The notes beneath the pieces are model-generated. The model had not been told where the DNA came from. It searched no databases and worked only from the letters and a program-made list of their open reading frames with translations. A program made the translations under genes and the position numbers. A DNA stretch of 64,000 nucleotides, from contig NZ_CP089538.1 of the NCBI RefSeq assembly GCF_021233055.1, positions 601,501 to 665,500 of the forward strand, read 5' to 3'. This DNA is from Spirosoma oryzicola (GTDB lineage Bacteria; Bacteroidota; Bacteroidia; Cytophagales; Spirosomataceae). Position 1 is the stretch's first letter. Each line of letters starts with the position of its first letter. Positions 7,515 to 14,879 of the stretch are shown here, piece by piece.

Positions 7515-7955
7515 CTATTCGAGCGATAGATAGGTTTTGAAAATGTGTCTGGCTTCCTGTCTTGTGTAGCAGACCTTACAGCAGTAGCCCAGCTTTGTCA
7601 GTCGCTGCATCCAGAACACTTGTTCGGTGCTTGGCTTGTTATCGCCGTATTTCATCTCGACAAACAAACCGTGATAGCGACCTTTCGGGACCGGCAGGCA
7701 CAGATCAGGAACGCCGGGGCGCATACCCTCTTTCTTGAGCTTGATTGCTTCGGGACATACCCGCTTACCCTTTACGGTTTTATAAGGCAGTTTTGCGCCG
7801 TTTGGAATGGCAAAAAGCAAGCCTTCGTAGGTCGGGTAATCTTTGTCGAAGTCGAACACGACCTCACATTGTAGGTCGTGTTCGGGGGTTGCCTTCGGCC
7901 TATGTTTTTTTAGGAGACTTTGAAACTGATCGGCGGTGATCAGATCACTAGGCAT
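7515..7955 (-). CDS. VRR-NUC domain nuclease
   Basis: 146 aa. The C-terminal 90 residues carry the VRR-NUC signature: AIPNGAKL, then EGMRPGVPDL with the acidic metal-binding Asp, then GLFVEMKYG with the Glu-x-Lys pair, and finally a Gln (EQVFWM). The family belongs to the PD-(D/E)XK superfamily and in phages processes branched DNA or replication intermediates. The length fits stand-alone phage members. It overlaps the upstream gene by 8 nt, so translation is probably coupled. Confidence 0.85.
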   Translation of the reverse strand: MPSDLITADQFQSLLKKHRPKATPEHDLQCEVVFDFDKDYPTYEGLLFAIPNGAKLPYKTVKGKRVCPEAIKLKKEGMRPGVPDLCLPVPKGRYHGLFVEMKYGDNKPSTEQVFWMQRLTKLGYCCKVCYTRQEARHIFKTYLSLE

Positions 7956-8253
7956 TCGTCGTTACCGTGAACGGGTCGCGTTGAAATGAGTCCTGAAAGG
8001 TTATACAAGCCCCGCCGATTGTTATCTCGTACTTGCCGTCGTTGGTTCCGCACGACATATCGTTTTCGTCAATCGCCAGGGTGATCATGCTTTTATCGCC
8101 ACCTCGCCAAAGCTCCAGTATCGTCTGAGTCGGTTCCGGCATTCTCAGCTGACCGCTTGTTTCGAACAGATTACCCGATGCGTTAAACGCAACCGAACAT
8201 TGAGTTCCTTCTTTTGTCGCGGCTACTAAAACCGCCAGTATTACTTTTCTCAT
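7948..8253 (-). CDS. Phage early protein preceded by an operator-like palindrome
   Basis: 101 aa, ATG 8253. The N-terminus is mildly hydrophobic (VILAVLVAA) but short, then mixed strands with three Cys. No family is recognised. The start codon lies 3 nt from a variant of the phage palindrome (8257-8272), which suggests that this gene begins its own regulated transcript. Its 3' end overlaps the VRR-NUC gene. Confidence 0.6.
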   Translation of the reverse strand: MRKVILAVLVAATKEGTQCSVAFNASGNLFETSGQLRMPEPTQTILELWRGGDKSMITLAIDENDMSCGTNDGKYEITIGGACITFQDSFQRDPFTVTTNA

Positions 8254-8256
8254 AAT

Positions 8257-8272
8257 GTAATATTAATATGTC
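8257..8272 (-). promoter_or_regulatory. Operator-like palindrome O2 (13/16 match)
   Basis: GTAATATTAATATGTC on the + strand matches the 16-bp consensus at 13 positions. On the - strand AATATTAC lies 3 nt before the ATG of the 101-aa gene, the same geometry as at 15070 and 16296. Confidence 0.5.
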
Positions 8273-8286
8273 TTTCGAAGGTACGG

Positions 8287-8625
8287 CTAAACAACGATTA
8301 TCTGCTCAAGACGATGCCGAAAAAATATGTATCGGCTGCTCGACTCTAAAGAGCCATCGGCGCGAACCCGTTTACCGACTGGCTTGCCGTCGCCCGAAAC
8401 CTCCGTCAGCTGATACACAATTTCGCCCAGCTGAACACGCTGGCCCATTTTTAAGCTAAAGTCACTTAGCAGCTGAGCGCACTTGATTGCTGCGAGTTGT
8501 AGGCGTTCCTGCTGCAAACTGACTTCTGTGCGCTGTATGTACTCCCGGCGCGACTTCATCATTGAACTACGTGTCGAGTCGGATATGCTCAGCAGCCGAT
8601 TGACACGCTCCTGCATGTCGGTCAT
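8287..8625 (-). CDS. Phage early coiled-coil protein, unknown
   Basis: 112 aa. The first 60 residues are highly charged and helical (RREYIQRTEVSLQQERLQL), likely a coiled coil. The C-terminal half is strand-rich with a GQRVQLGEIVYQL core. There are no enzymatic motifs. It overlaps the upstream gene by 4 nt (ATGA), so the two proteins are probably made together. Function unknown. Confidence 0.6.
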   Translation of the reverse strand: MTDMQERVNRLLSISDSTRSSMMKSRREYIQRTEVSLQQERLQLAAIKCAQLLSDFSLKMGQRVQLGEIVYQLTEVSGDGKPVGKRVRADGSLESSSRYIFFRHRLEQIIVV

Positions 8626-9302
8626 AGCGTCGCTGGCTGCAAAGTTGCTTTCGACTCGTAAACGCTGATGACCTTCACAATGACGAACTTGCTGCCGATC
8701 TTGTGCTGATAATTGTTTTCCAGAAACTCCTCTGCGCCTGACAGTTCGGCAAAGCGTTGACCTTCTACCGTTCCGACTTCCAGCGTAGAATCTTCGGCAA
8801 TCATGCCCACTAGAAAAGAGCCTTCGGAGGGTGTGTTAGCAGTTGTTATACTAGCCTTGTCAACAGAAAGAGCCTGATCGACAAAATCCTCAAGGGTAAA
8901 ATTAGTTGTCACGGTAGAAGTAATTTCCTGCTGAACGGGCGTATACTCAGGGTTCGGGAAGTTTAACGCCCGGTAGGTGATCAGCTCTTTAGCGGTCAGC
9001 GTTGCCAGCTTGTCCGTGGCTTTGTAGCTCCGAACGCCGTTGTTTGACCGAATGGTCTGAATGGCTCCAATAGCGCAAACCAGAAAGAGAAACGAGCTGG
9101 TGATTTTGAACGTGCTGGAAAATTCGCCAGATCGGATTGACGACCAGCCGCCTGCTTTCAGTTCTTCGCGCAGGTATTCAATCGCTTCGGTGTATCGTTC
9201 TACGGCTCCTTTTCGAACAATCGGTTTGCGAGCGTTCAGAACGTTGGCCTGCTGCTGAGCCAGTGGGGAAAAGTTTACGGGAATTTGTCCGGTATTCATC
9301 AT
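8622..9302 (-). CDS. Phage single-span membrane protein, unknown
   Basis: 226 aa. A soluble N-terminal part of about 70 residues is followed by one hydrophobic segment (FLFLVCAIGAIQTI, about 71-84) and a 140-residue C-terminal domain. There is no signal peptide, so the likely topology is N-in with the C-terminal domain in the periplasm. It sits in the early operon, where membrane proteins often act in superinfection exclusion, but nothing in the sequence proves this. Confidence 0.6.
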   Translation of the reverse strand: MMNTGQIPVNFSPLAQQQANVLNARKPIVRKGAVERYTEAIEYLREELKAGGWSSIRSGEFSSTFKITSSFLFLVCAIGAIQTIRSNNGVRSYKATDKLATLTAKELITYRALNFPNPEYTPVQQEITSTVTTNFTLEDFVDQALSVDKASITTANTPSEGSFLVGMIAEDSTLEVGTVEGQRFAELSGAEEFLENNYQHKIGSKFVIVKVISVYESKATLQPATL

Positions 9303-9306
9303 TGCT

Positions 9307-9546
9307 TTAAAAGGGGTTTGAAATGTTGCTTGTTAAGTATTTAAGAGCTTTCAGCCGGTTCATGGCTGAGGTCAGCACACCGATTTTGTAGTCAGCGTCC
9401 GATTGCGACATTTGACCGGCTGCTACTTTCTTTTTGTAGAAGCCATGCCGGAGGCCTATCTCGCGGTTCAGTTCGGCTATTTCTTCCTCAAGCGTGAACT
9501 GTTTAGGCTTGGGCTGGGGGGCTTGTTGTTCGGGTTGTTCGGCCAT
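9307..9546 (-). CDS. Small phage coiled-coil protein, unknown
   Basis: 79 aa. A Pro/Gln-rich N-terminus (EQPEQQAPQPKPKQ) is followed by a helical, charged region (LEEEIAELNREIGLRH). Position 4 nt upstream of the 226-aa gene and 1 nt after the 139-aa gene shows tight operon packing. No family is recognised. Confidence 0.55.
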   Translation of the reverse strand: MAEQPEQQAPQPKPKQFTLEEEIAELNREIGLRHGFYKKKVAAGQMSQSDADYKIGVLTSAMNRLKALKYLTSNISNPF

Positions 9547-9547
9547 G

Positions 9548-9967
9548 TTAGTAGCGTAGGTCTGTCCAGTGAATGAGTTTTAACGTGAGTAGTCTGTTAG
9601 GCGCAGCTTCTACGAGTGGTTCAAACCAGTCCATAAACTCGGTCATAGACTCGAATCCGTCGTTCAGGATAAACAGTAGTAGCGTGTCATCTTTCAGGAA
9701 GCTGCCGTTTACCAGTACGCGCAAACGATTCGTTCCCTTTTTGTTGATTGTGATATGCACCGTTTGCGTGCCGGTGCATTCGCCTGAGTGAAATTGCCTG
9801 CGGAACCTGGTTCGATTGCCGACAACAAACTGAATGCTGTTGCCTGCCTTCCAGCGATTCTTTAAATCTTCCCGCAAGGTGTGCTTTTTGCGGTTGTCGA
9901 GGATCTTCTCCTCGAACAGAGTAGGGCGGGGCGGTTTGCCCCATTGGGTGCGGAATCCTAAAACCAT
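9548..9967 (-). CDS. ASCH/PUA-like phage protein
   Basis: 139 aa. The N-terminal part has features of ASCH/PUA-type folds: a KKHTLRED motif, then RWKAGNSIQFVVGNRT and a Cys-containing strand (GECTGTQTVHI). ASCH domains bind nucleic acid and often occur in phage early regions. The C-terminal part (FESMTEFMDWFEP) is acidic and helical. Family membership is a pattern judgement, not verified. The protein would act in the cytoplasm on RNA or DNA. Confidence 0.5.
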   Translation of the reverse strand: MVLGFRTQWGKPPRPTLFEEKILDNRKKHTLREDLKNRWKAGNSIQFVVGNRTRFRRQFHSGECTGTQTVHITINKKGTNRLRVLVNGSFLKDDTLLLFILNDGFESMTEFMDWFEPLVEAAPNRLLTLKLIHWTDLRY

Positions 9968-9993
9968 GCCGTGTTAATCTGTCTGGCTGTGAA

Positions 9994-10260
9994 CTACTGG
10001 ACTGTTTCCATTACGTTGAGATTCGGGTATTTCAGCTTTTTGGCTTCCAGCTGCTCCGGTCTGATCAGGATAATTACATCCTTACCCATGTGCTGTGTGC
10101 CGGTGTGACAACGCAGCTGGCCTTTGAAATCCTGAATCTGTCCGGTGTACTTCTTATGCTTCAGATCATTCCAGGCGGTCATTCCGGGAACGCCGGACAG
10201 AATTGTTTGGCGGGGAGCTTTTGCGCTTACTTTAGGCTTGCTCATTCTCATTGTTGACAT
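9994..10260 (-). CDS. Small basic phage protein, unknown
   Basis: 88 aa, strongly basic (many Lys/Arg in the first 40 residues, for example MRMSKPKVSAKAPRQ), so nucleic-acid binding is possible. It overlaps the 3' end of the lambda-P-like gene by 29 nt, placing it in the replication block. No family is recognised. Confidence 0.55.
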   Translation of the reverse strand: MSTMRMSKPKVSAKAPRQTILSGVPGMTAWNDLKHKKYTGQIQDFKGQLRCHTGTQHMGKDVIILIRPEQLEAKKLKYPNLNVMETVQ

Positions 10261-11056
10261 TTTCGCTATCGTTTAGAGGTTGTAAAAAATCGTCTGGTGT
10301 TGTTTCAAATTCGATCATTTCCTTGAGCAGCGTAACAAAGGCGATTTGCTTGGCTCTGGTGATGATTCTATCTTTCTGAGGTAAGTACAGCTCGTTTTGC
10401 TGGTCGGCCAGCTTGAGCAGTTCGGCCATTGATCGGGCGTCTTTATGCTCCTGAGCGTTGCCCGTTACGCCGTAATTGGCTTCCTCGTTGTAGATATGCC
10501 GCTGGGCCTGTTTCATAAAAGCCCACTTGCGCTCTTTCTCGAAAGGAATTAGTCCTTTGCTGTCGAGCCAGTCATAAAGCAGGTTGCCATGATCCCGGTA
10601 TTCGCGGCCTTTCTCAAGAGCCAGACACGCAAACCGAAACAGCTGGGCGTTCGATCTGTCCTGTTGCTGCTGACTCGGTGCGGTGGGTTCGGGTAGTAAT
10701 CCGGCAGGCTTCGCGGCTGGGGCCGGGTTGCGGCCTAATTCTTCCCGTTTGAACTGCTCGTAAGCGTTCAGTACTTTGCCAATCGAGCGGGGATTTAGCT
10801 CGGCGAACATTTCGAGCGGTTGGCCGTCTTTGTCCGGTAGCAGACTTTTGACGCCAAGTCGATAAGCCAGCAGCACCTCGCCGAGTGTCCACTTCGGGTA
10901 TTCCTGCTGCATGTAGGCCGTCATAGCCTTCATTTTCTGCCGGTGATACTGCAATTCGGATTCTTTAACTTTCAGTTCGAGCAGCAGCGTCAACTCATTC
11001 CAAAGTGAGATGAAGTGTGGTGTACTCGTTTGTTCCAGTTTCATCGTCTGACTCAT
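10232..11056 (-). CDS. Phage replication protein (lambda P-like position)
   Basis: 274 aa from ATG 11056. A longer start at 11155 would overlap the initiator gene by 161 nt, the chosen one by 62 nt. The region YPKWTLGEVLLAYRLGVKSLL and the following NPRSIGKVLNAYEQFK resemble a phage replication-accessory family common in Bacteroidota prophages; the rest is helical with a Gln/Pro-rich linker. There is no Walker A motif. It follows the iteron-containing initiator as lambda P follows O, so a helicase-loader role is likely by analogy but not shown. Confidence 0.55.
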   Translation of the reverse strand: MSQTMKLEQTSTPHFISLWNELTLLLELKVKESELQYHRQKMKAMTAYMQQEYPKWTLGEVLLAYRLGVKSLLPDKDGQPLEMFAELNPRSIGKVLNAYEQFKREELGRNPAPAAKPAGLLPEPTAPSQQQQDRSNAQLFRFACLALEKGREYRDHGNLLYDWLDSKGLIPFEKERKWAFMKQAQRHIYNEEANYGVTGNAQEHKDARSMAELLKLADQQNELYLPQKDRIITRAKQIAFVTLLKEMIEFETTPDDFLQPLNDSENVNNENEQA

Positions 11057-12194
11057 CGAACGAATGCGGTGCGCTATCGTGTCCGTCGCTGAGATCGTCG
11101 GCAGTAAGCACTGGGACGGTTCTGCTGTTGCCAGTTGGTTTGTCTGCGTTTGCATAGGTCTGGTTCTTGATGTAGACGTTTTTGTAAGAGTAGGCTAGTT
11201 TGTTGCCGAGGCTTGAAAAGAAATACGGGTCCTTTTCGTAGCGCATCGTTGTGTTGGAATCGTTAACGGTAGTCCAGTAGGTGAAGAAATTGTTGTAGAA
11301 GTCTTTCGGATACATTTTCGGGTTGATCCGGTCGTACTCGTGGAGCTTTGCGGTGAAATCTTCCCGGCGTTCTTCGATTGACTTCTTGGGCGGTTTAGGT
11401 CTGGTACGACGCAGCCACTTGCGTACGAGGTCGGCCAGCTCTTTCAGATCGTTGTAGTGCCGACCGCTGTTCTCAGTGACGAACGGCTCTAGTCGCTGAT
11501 CCTCGACACCGCGAATGTTGACTAGCTTGCCTAGCTCAGCCGGTGCGACTGGTTCACTGCCTAGCCAGATCAAAGGAGTTGACGCAGGTTTTTGCGTCTG
11601 CTCGTCATTTTCGGGTTTTTGCGCAGAAAGTTTACTAGTAGTATTAGTATTAACTTTTGGAGTAGTAAGTAATATATTATTATATATATTATCTCTTTCC
11701 TCTGAAAACCCGGAATTTTGACCGGAGTTGACGCAAGATTTTGTGTCAATGTTAGTAAATGACTCAGAATCAGCGCATTCGTCTTTAATAGCTGACGCAA
11801 GATTTTGCGCTAACATGACGCATGATTTTGCGTCAGGTAGAGCTGACGCAAGAATTTGCGCCAACTTGACGCAAGAATCTGCGTCAGCTAACATCAACTT
11901 TTGCAGCAGGATCGGACTTAACGCAAAATCTTGCGTCAACTCATTAAGTCTAATTGTGCGCTGCTTGGTCTTTAACTTGCGGTCAACATCGACAGTAATA
12001 AATCCGGCCCGGTTCAGATTGGTAATAAAGCCAGAAACCGAACGCTCGGAAATTCCCAGATGTGCTGCCAGTTCGTCGTTATCGGCCTTTGTCATGCCCT
12101 CGGCCCCGCACAGAACGACCAGCTGAGGAAATAAAAGTTTCTCGCTGGGCGTGAGCAGGTCGGACTGCAAAACGGAATCGGGAACCATGATCAT
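10995..12194 (-). CDS. Replication initiator (lambda O-like), carries the origin
   Basis: 399 aa from ATG 12194 (12188 also possible). The frame stays open to 12311, but that stretch is a structured leader. Residues about 5-80 form a winged helix-turn-helix (LTPSEKLLF, DELAAHLGISERSVSGFI, then basic KLKTKQRTI). Residues 90-200 are encoded by iterons and show a degenerate SCVxLAQxLAS repeat. An AT-rich block follows at 11630-11700, encoding Asn/Ile/Thr-rich residues. The C-terminal part is helical with basic and acidic stretches and probably contacts the partner protein. The origin within the initiator gene matches lambda O. Confidence 0.75.
   Translation of the reverse strand: MIMVPDSVLQSDLLTPSEKLLFPQLVVLCGAEGMTKADNDELAAHLGISERSVSGFITNLNRAGFITVDVDRKLKTKQRTIRLNELTQDFALSPILLQKLMLADADSCVKLAQILASALPDAKSCVMLAQNLASAIKDECADSESFTNIDTKSCVNSGQNSGFSEERDNIYNNILLTTPKVNTNTTSKLSAQKPENDEQTQKPASTPLIWLGSEPVAPAELGKLVNIRGVEDQRLEPFVTENSGRHYNDLKELADLVRKWLRRTRPKPPKKSIEERREDFTAKLHEYDRINPKMYPKDFYNNFFTYWTTVNDSNTTMRYEKDPYFFSSLGNKLAYSYKNVYIKNQTYANADKPTGNSRTVPVLTADDLSDGHDSAPHSFDESDDETGTNEYTTLHLTLE
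11579..11939. other. Putative phage replication origin: seven iterons plus AT-rich block
   Basis: Seven 22-bp imperfect palindromes, made of half-sites close to TTGACGCAA and TTGCGTCAA separated by 4 bp, start at 11579, 11728, 11792, 11815, 11843, 11866 and 11918. Between the first and second lies an AT-rich stretch (about 11630-11700, including TAATATATTATTATATATAT-like sequence) suited to unwinding. The whole block is within the initiator coding frame. The layout is that of lambda-type origins. Confidence 0.75.
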
Positions 12195-12209
12195 ACAAAA
12201 ACAAAGAGA

Positions 12210-12284
12210 CTCTTTTGTCGGTGTGCGGCTTGGCAGGCCGAGAGTGCGCAGGTAAGGCAACACGTTCACACACCGACAAAAGAG
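12210..12284 (-). promoter_or_regulatory. Structured leader of the initiator gene
   Basis: A 16-bp perfect inverted repeat (CTCTTTTGTCGGTGTG at 12210-12225 and its complement at 12269-12284) encloses 43 nt that hold a second small hairpin (CGGC/GCCG). On the - strand the outer stem ends 15 nt before ATG 12194. In mRNA this would be a large hairpin just upstream of the initiation region, suited to translational or antisense control. Confidence 0.55.
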
Positions 12285-12328
12285 CCTGTTGTAAGCTAAC
12301 TCTTTAGTCATTCCTTACCTGCTGTATT

Positions 12329-12709
12329 TTAAGCGTGACTGCCAATCACGTTGCAACCTAGAAAAGTAATATTAATATTACAATCCTTGCTACAAAAAAA
12401 ATTATCGGGAACAACAACGCACCGCACTAACCCCGTGGGGATATACTGCCAGCGTTCTTTCAGATTGTCGAAATTTCGCTTGTACTGCTCGAAATCGTTA
12501 CCCGAGTAAACGATCCGTTCCCGTTCGGTTCGATTGTCCAGAGCCAGCACAGAACCGTCTGCGTTGAAGTCGGTAAGCGTGCCCCAGTGCTTGATCATAC
12601 AACCCCCGCAGACAACAACGACCAGCAGGTTTATTTTCAAGTAGGGACGTAACAGAAGCATTCGCTCGGAGGTCGATTGATCAGCTGCGAAATCTAGCTG
12701 CATCGGCAT
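12329..12709 (-). CDS. Phage early membrane-associated protein, unknown
   Basis: 126 aa from ATG 12709 (12703 also possible). A hydrophobic stretch near residues 24-37 (INLLVVVVCGGC) could be a membrane anchor or an internal lipobox-like site (Cys after GG). The rest is polar, with Cys-rich C-terminus (CSKDC, LGC). The C-terminal NINIT residues are encoded by the exact operator palindrome, so the coding end doubles as a control site for the downstream initiator gene. Function unknown. Confidence 0.55.
   Translation of the reverse strand: MPMQLDFAADQSTSERMLLLRPYLKINLLVVVVCGGCMIKHWGTLTDFNADGSVLALDNRTERERIVYSGNDFEQYKRNFDNLKERWQYIPTGLVRCVVVPDNFFCSKDCNINITFLGCNVIGSHA
12366..12381 (-). promoter_or_regulatory. 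Operator palindrome O3 (exact)
   Basis: Exact GTAATATTAATATTAC within the 3' coding end of the 126-aa gene and about 170 nt upstream of the initiator start. On the - strand it is followed by TACTTTTC, one mismatch from a -7 box, but no well-spaced TTG is seen. A regulated promoter for the replication genes is likely. Confidence 0.55.
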
Positions 12710-12812
12710 TTACGGTTTGGTCTTCACTCGGCGGGAATACCTCGTTCAGTTGACGGATTTGCTCGGCTAATTCTTCGGCTGTTGGCGGGGTTAACGTACG
12801 TTTCTTACTCAT
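12681..12812 (-). CDS. 43-aa phage ORF, unknown
   Basis: Begins MSKKRTLTPPTAEELAEQIR, acidic and helical in the middle, ends at TGA 12681. It overlaps the next gene by 29 nt in another frame and fills the space between the RDF-like gene and the 126-aa gene. The codon pattern and start context look genuine, but the short length makes the call moderate. Confidence 0.45.
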   Translation of the reverse strand: MSKKRTLTPPTAEELAEQIRQLNEVFPPSEDQTVNADAARFRS

Positions 12813-12876
12813 TCTAAAGGATTCGTATTAATTGCTATAAACAGATTTTGCTTAGCAAAGATCAATACTTAGTCTT

Positions 12877-13683
12877 TTATTCTACATTGTCGAGTAGTAA
12901 ACTGTTGACGCTAATCTCAAGCGGCTTTGATAAATCCATAAGTGCAAGACGTGCCGGGTTAGCGGTCGGGTTTTCGCTCAGGTACTTGCTAACCTGCAAG
13001 CCGGTTTCCATCGAGAACATGGGAACTAGATCGACAACGGGGTACGTATCCGTTACACCCGGTTTGTTGCTTTTAACCTTCTTGATCGTCAGCGAAAAGG
13101 GGAGGAACCGGACGAGGCCGAACGACTGCATACTGCCGTCAAACCGTTCCCGAAGGTTGGGAATACTCGTAGCTACAGCTTTCGTGCTGAACTGCCAGTA
13201 GCCGAGTACTGGAATGTCTTTGATGCAAAACCGCATCGTCAGAACGTGCGCCCACTTGATATACGGCGCCATGCTGCCCGCGCCGTCTTTCAGGTACTTT
13301 TCGCAGGCTTCAATCAGATCAGGCTTGTCAGATAGTTTGACCGGCTTGTACGCGCCCTGGTGAAAGACGAAAAAGGTTTCGCCGTCGCCGTAGGCATATA
13401 GAGCCCCGGTTTTGTCCCGGATTTCAAGCCGTTCTGTACAGGCTTCGTTGAAGTCGTCTGAGTAGAAAAAGACAGGCAGTTCAGTCGGTTTCTCGCCGTA
13501 CTTGCTGATAACTTTCTGCTCGAACTTCGAGCGAATGACAAAGTAATCGGTTGACTTGGGGAACGCCCGGTTGTTGGCGGTATAACCTTTCTCGCCAATT
13601 GAGATTCTGCCAACTTCGGGCAATGATCGTTTCGGCTGCTCGCCGGTTGACGGCTTTCGCAGCGGGTTGTTAACTAGTCGCAT
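12877..13683 (-). CDS. Gp3-like recombination-directionality-factor family protein
   Basis: 268 aa. The N-terminal pattern is RISIGEKG, DYFVIRSKFEQKV, YGEKPTELPVFFYSDD, then LEIRDKTG and AYGDGETFFVF, which I associate with the Gp3-like RDF family that steers serine or other phage recombinases. The middle has RFCIKDIPVLGYWQFSTKA and TSIPNLRERFDG, which many Bacteroidota phage homologues share. Here the phage integrase is a tyrosine recombinase, so an excision role would be unusual and an alternative role in DNA recombination is possible. Length fits the family. Confidence 0.4.
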   Translation of the reverse strand: MRLVNNPLRKPSTGEQPKRSLPEVGRISIGEKGYTANNRAFPKSTDYFVIRSKFEQKVISKYGEKPTELPVFFYSDDFNEACTERLEIRDKTGALYAYGDGETFFVFHQGAYKPVKLSDKPDLIEACEKYLKDGAGSMAPYIKWAHVLTMRFCIKDIPVLGYWQFSTKAVATSIPNLRERFDGSMQSFGLVRFLPFSLTIKKVKSNKPGVTDTYPVVDLVPMFSMETGLQVSKYLSENPTANPARLALMDLSKPLEISVNSLLLDNVE

Positions 13684-13713
13684 GGATTGTCTGGGTATTA
13701 AGAGAGGTGAAAA

Positions 13714-13914
13714 TTAGCAGTTCAGGGCCGCGTCAATCATTGCATTTACTTCGTCGGCGGTCTGGGTAACGTTCAGTACTAAATTGGGCAGCGTAATAAC
13801 AGCGCGTGTATCGGGTTCACGAGGTGACTCGTACGGCTCTACCATGACGATGTACTGTACACCGATTCGTACTGTTCTAATATTTCCGTTGACTTTATCT
13901 ACGTAAATGAACAT
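13714..13914 (-). CDS. Small phage early protein, unknown
   Basis: 66 aa, strand-rich first half (MFIYVDKVNGNIRTVRIGVQYIVMV in pattern) and a short helical C-terminus ending DAALNC. It lies 14 nt after the exonuclease-type gene and 30 nt before the RDF-like gene in the recombination block. No family is recognised. Confidence 0.55.
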   Translation of the reverse strand: MFIYVDKVNGNIRTVRIGVQYIVMVEPYESPREPDTRAVITLPNLVLNVTQTADEVNAMIDAALNC

Positions 13915-13928
13915 AGCGGGATAGGGGT

Positions 13929-14879
13929 TTAGTAGGGTAGTATTGCCTCGGTGATACCCACGGCCCGGTGGTGCTGGGCAAGCTCTGCGCCTGGCTTAAT
14001 CGTACCCGTGAACTGATGAAACGTTTTTGCTTCTAACTCCCCGTTGTACTCAGCTGCGTAGATCGCCAGATAATTGTCGATCAGTGCCGGGGTGTAAATC
14101 GTCTGAGTCTGGTTAACTAGCATGTACGTTGGCTCCTTCTGAAAGTCTTTGGGCGACCATGACCAGTTTTCGGCTATTTCGAGGTGCGGGAAATTTTCCT
14201 CGAAAATCATTTTGTTGATGCTCAGCTGCATTTGTGCCGACTTGTGAATATTACCCGACTTGAAATCAAGGTTGATCAGCTTGCGCTCGCGGACGATATC
14301 CGCAGCTTTACCTTTTCCGATCTTGCGCTCAATCGTCGCAAAGGCGACCAGATCAAGCGTTCCGGCGATGCCCATTTCGTCGCTTGCAAGCATGCCTTCG
14401 ATCAGGATCGGCTCAATGTCGTAATCAGCGCAGAACTTGGCGTAAGATGCTACCGCCTTGTTTAGCTTCTTTGTCCATTCCCCGGCCAGTGCCAGCGGGT
14501 GACCGCATTGCTGAATCCATTCCTTTACCCGTTTGGCCGTCGTGTTGAAGTTGTAGCCGTGTTCGTGATACTCGGCAAAGCAGATGTGCATGAGCGTTCC
14601 GAAGTCTGCGGCCTGATCGCGCAGAACGTCGGCCTGCTGACCGTTCTTTTTGAACCACTCAATCAGGTACGCCGACGTTGGCGTAACTTTCTTGATAAAG
14701 CTGGTAGTACTGATGTAGAACGTTGCCTCGTCACCGTCGAGCGTGTAGTAGTACCGGCTGTCGAGCGCGTCAATCCGGCGGATCATGCGCAGCTGCTGTA
14801 GCAGTATTGTTTCGTTGGCAAAGACGTATAAGAGGTTGTCTATGTCGTCGCTGAGCAGTATTGTTTCGTTGACAGTCAT
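13929..14879 (-). CDS. PD-(D/E)XK phage exonuclease (Cas4/RecB-like)
   Basis: 316 aa. The nuclease motifs are in order: FGTLMHICFAEY (conserved His in helix 1, about residue 95), GIAGTLDLVAF (Asp), LINLDFKSG (Asp-x-Lys), then QMQLSINKM (Gln and Tyr-position helix). This is the RecB/Cas4/YqaJ type of phage nuclease that resects DNA ends for recombination. The C-terminal 80 residues are less conserved. It starts within the stop of the 194-aa gene (4-nt overlap), so the two are coupled. Confidence 0.8.
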   Translation of the reverse strand: MTVNETILLSDDIDNLLYVFANETILLQQLRMIRRIDALDSRYYYTLDGDEATFYISTTSFIKKVTPTSAYLIEWFKKNGQQADVLRDQAADFGTLMHICFAEYHEHGYNFNTTAKRVKEWIQQCGHPLALAGEWTKKLNKAVASYAKFCADYDIEPILIEGMLASDEMGIAGTLDLVAFATIERKIGKGKAADIVRERKLINLDFKSGNIHKSAQMQLSINKMIFEENFPHLEIAENWSWSPKDFQKEPTYMLVNQTQTIYTPALIDNYLAIYAAEYNGELEAKTFHQFTGTIKPGAELAQHHRAVGITEAILPY

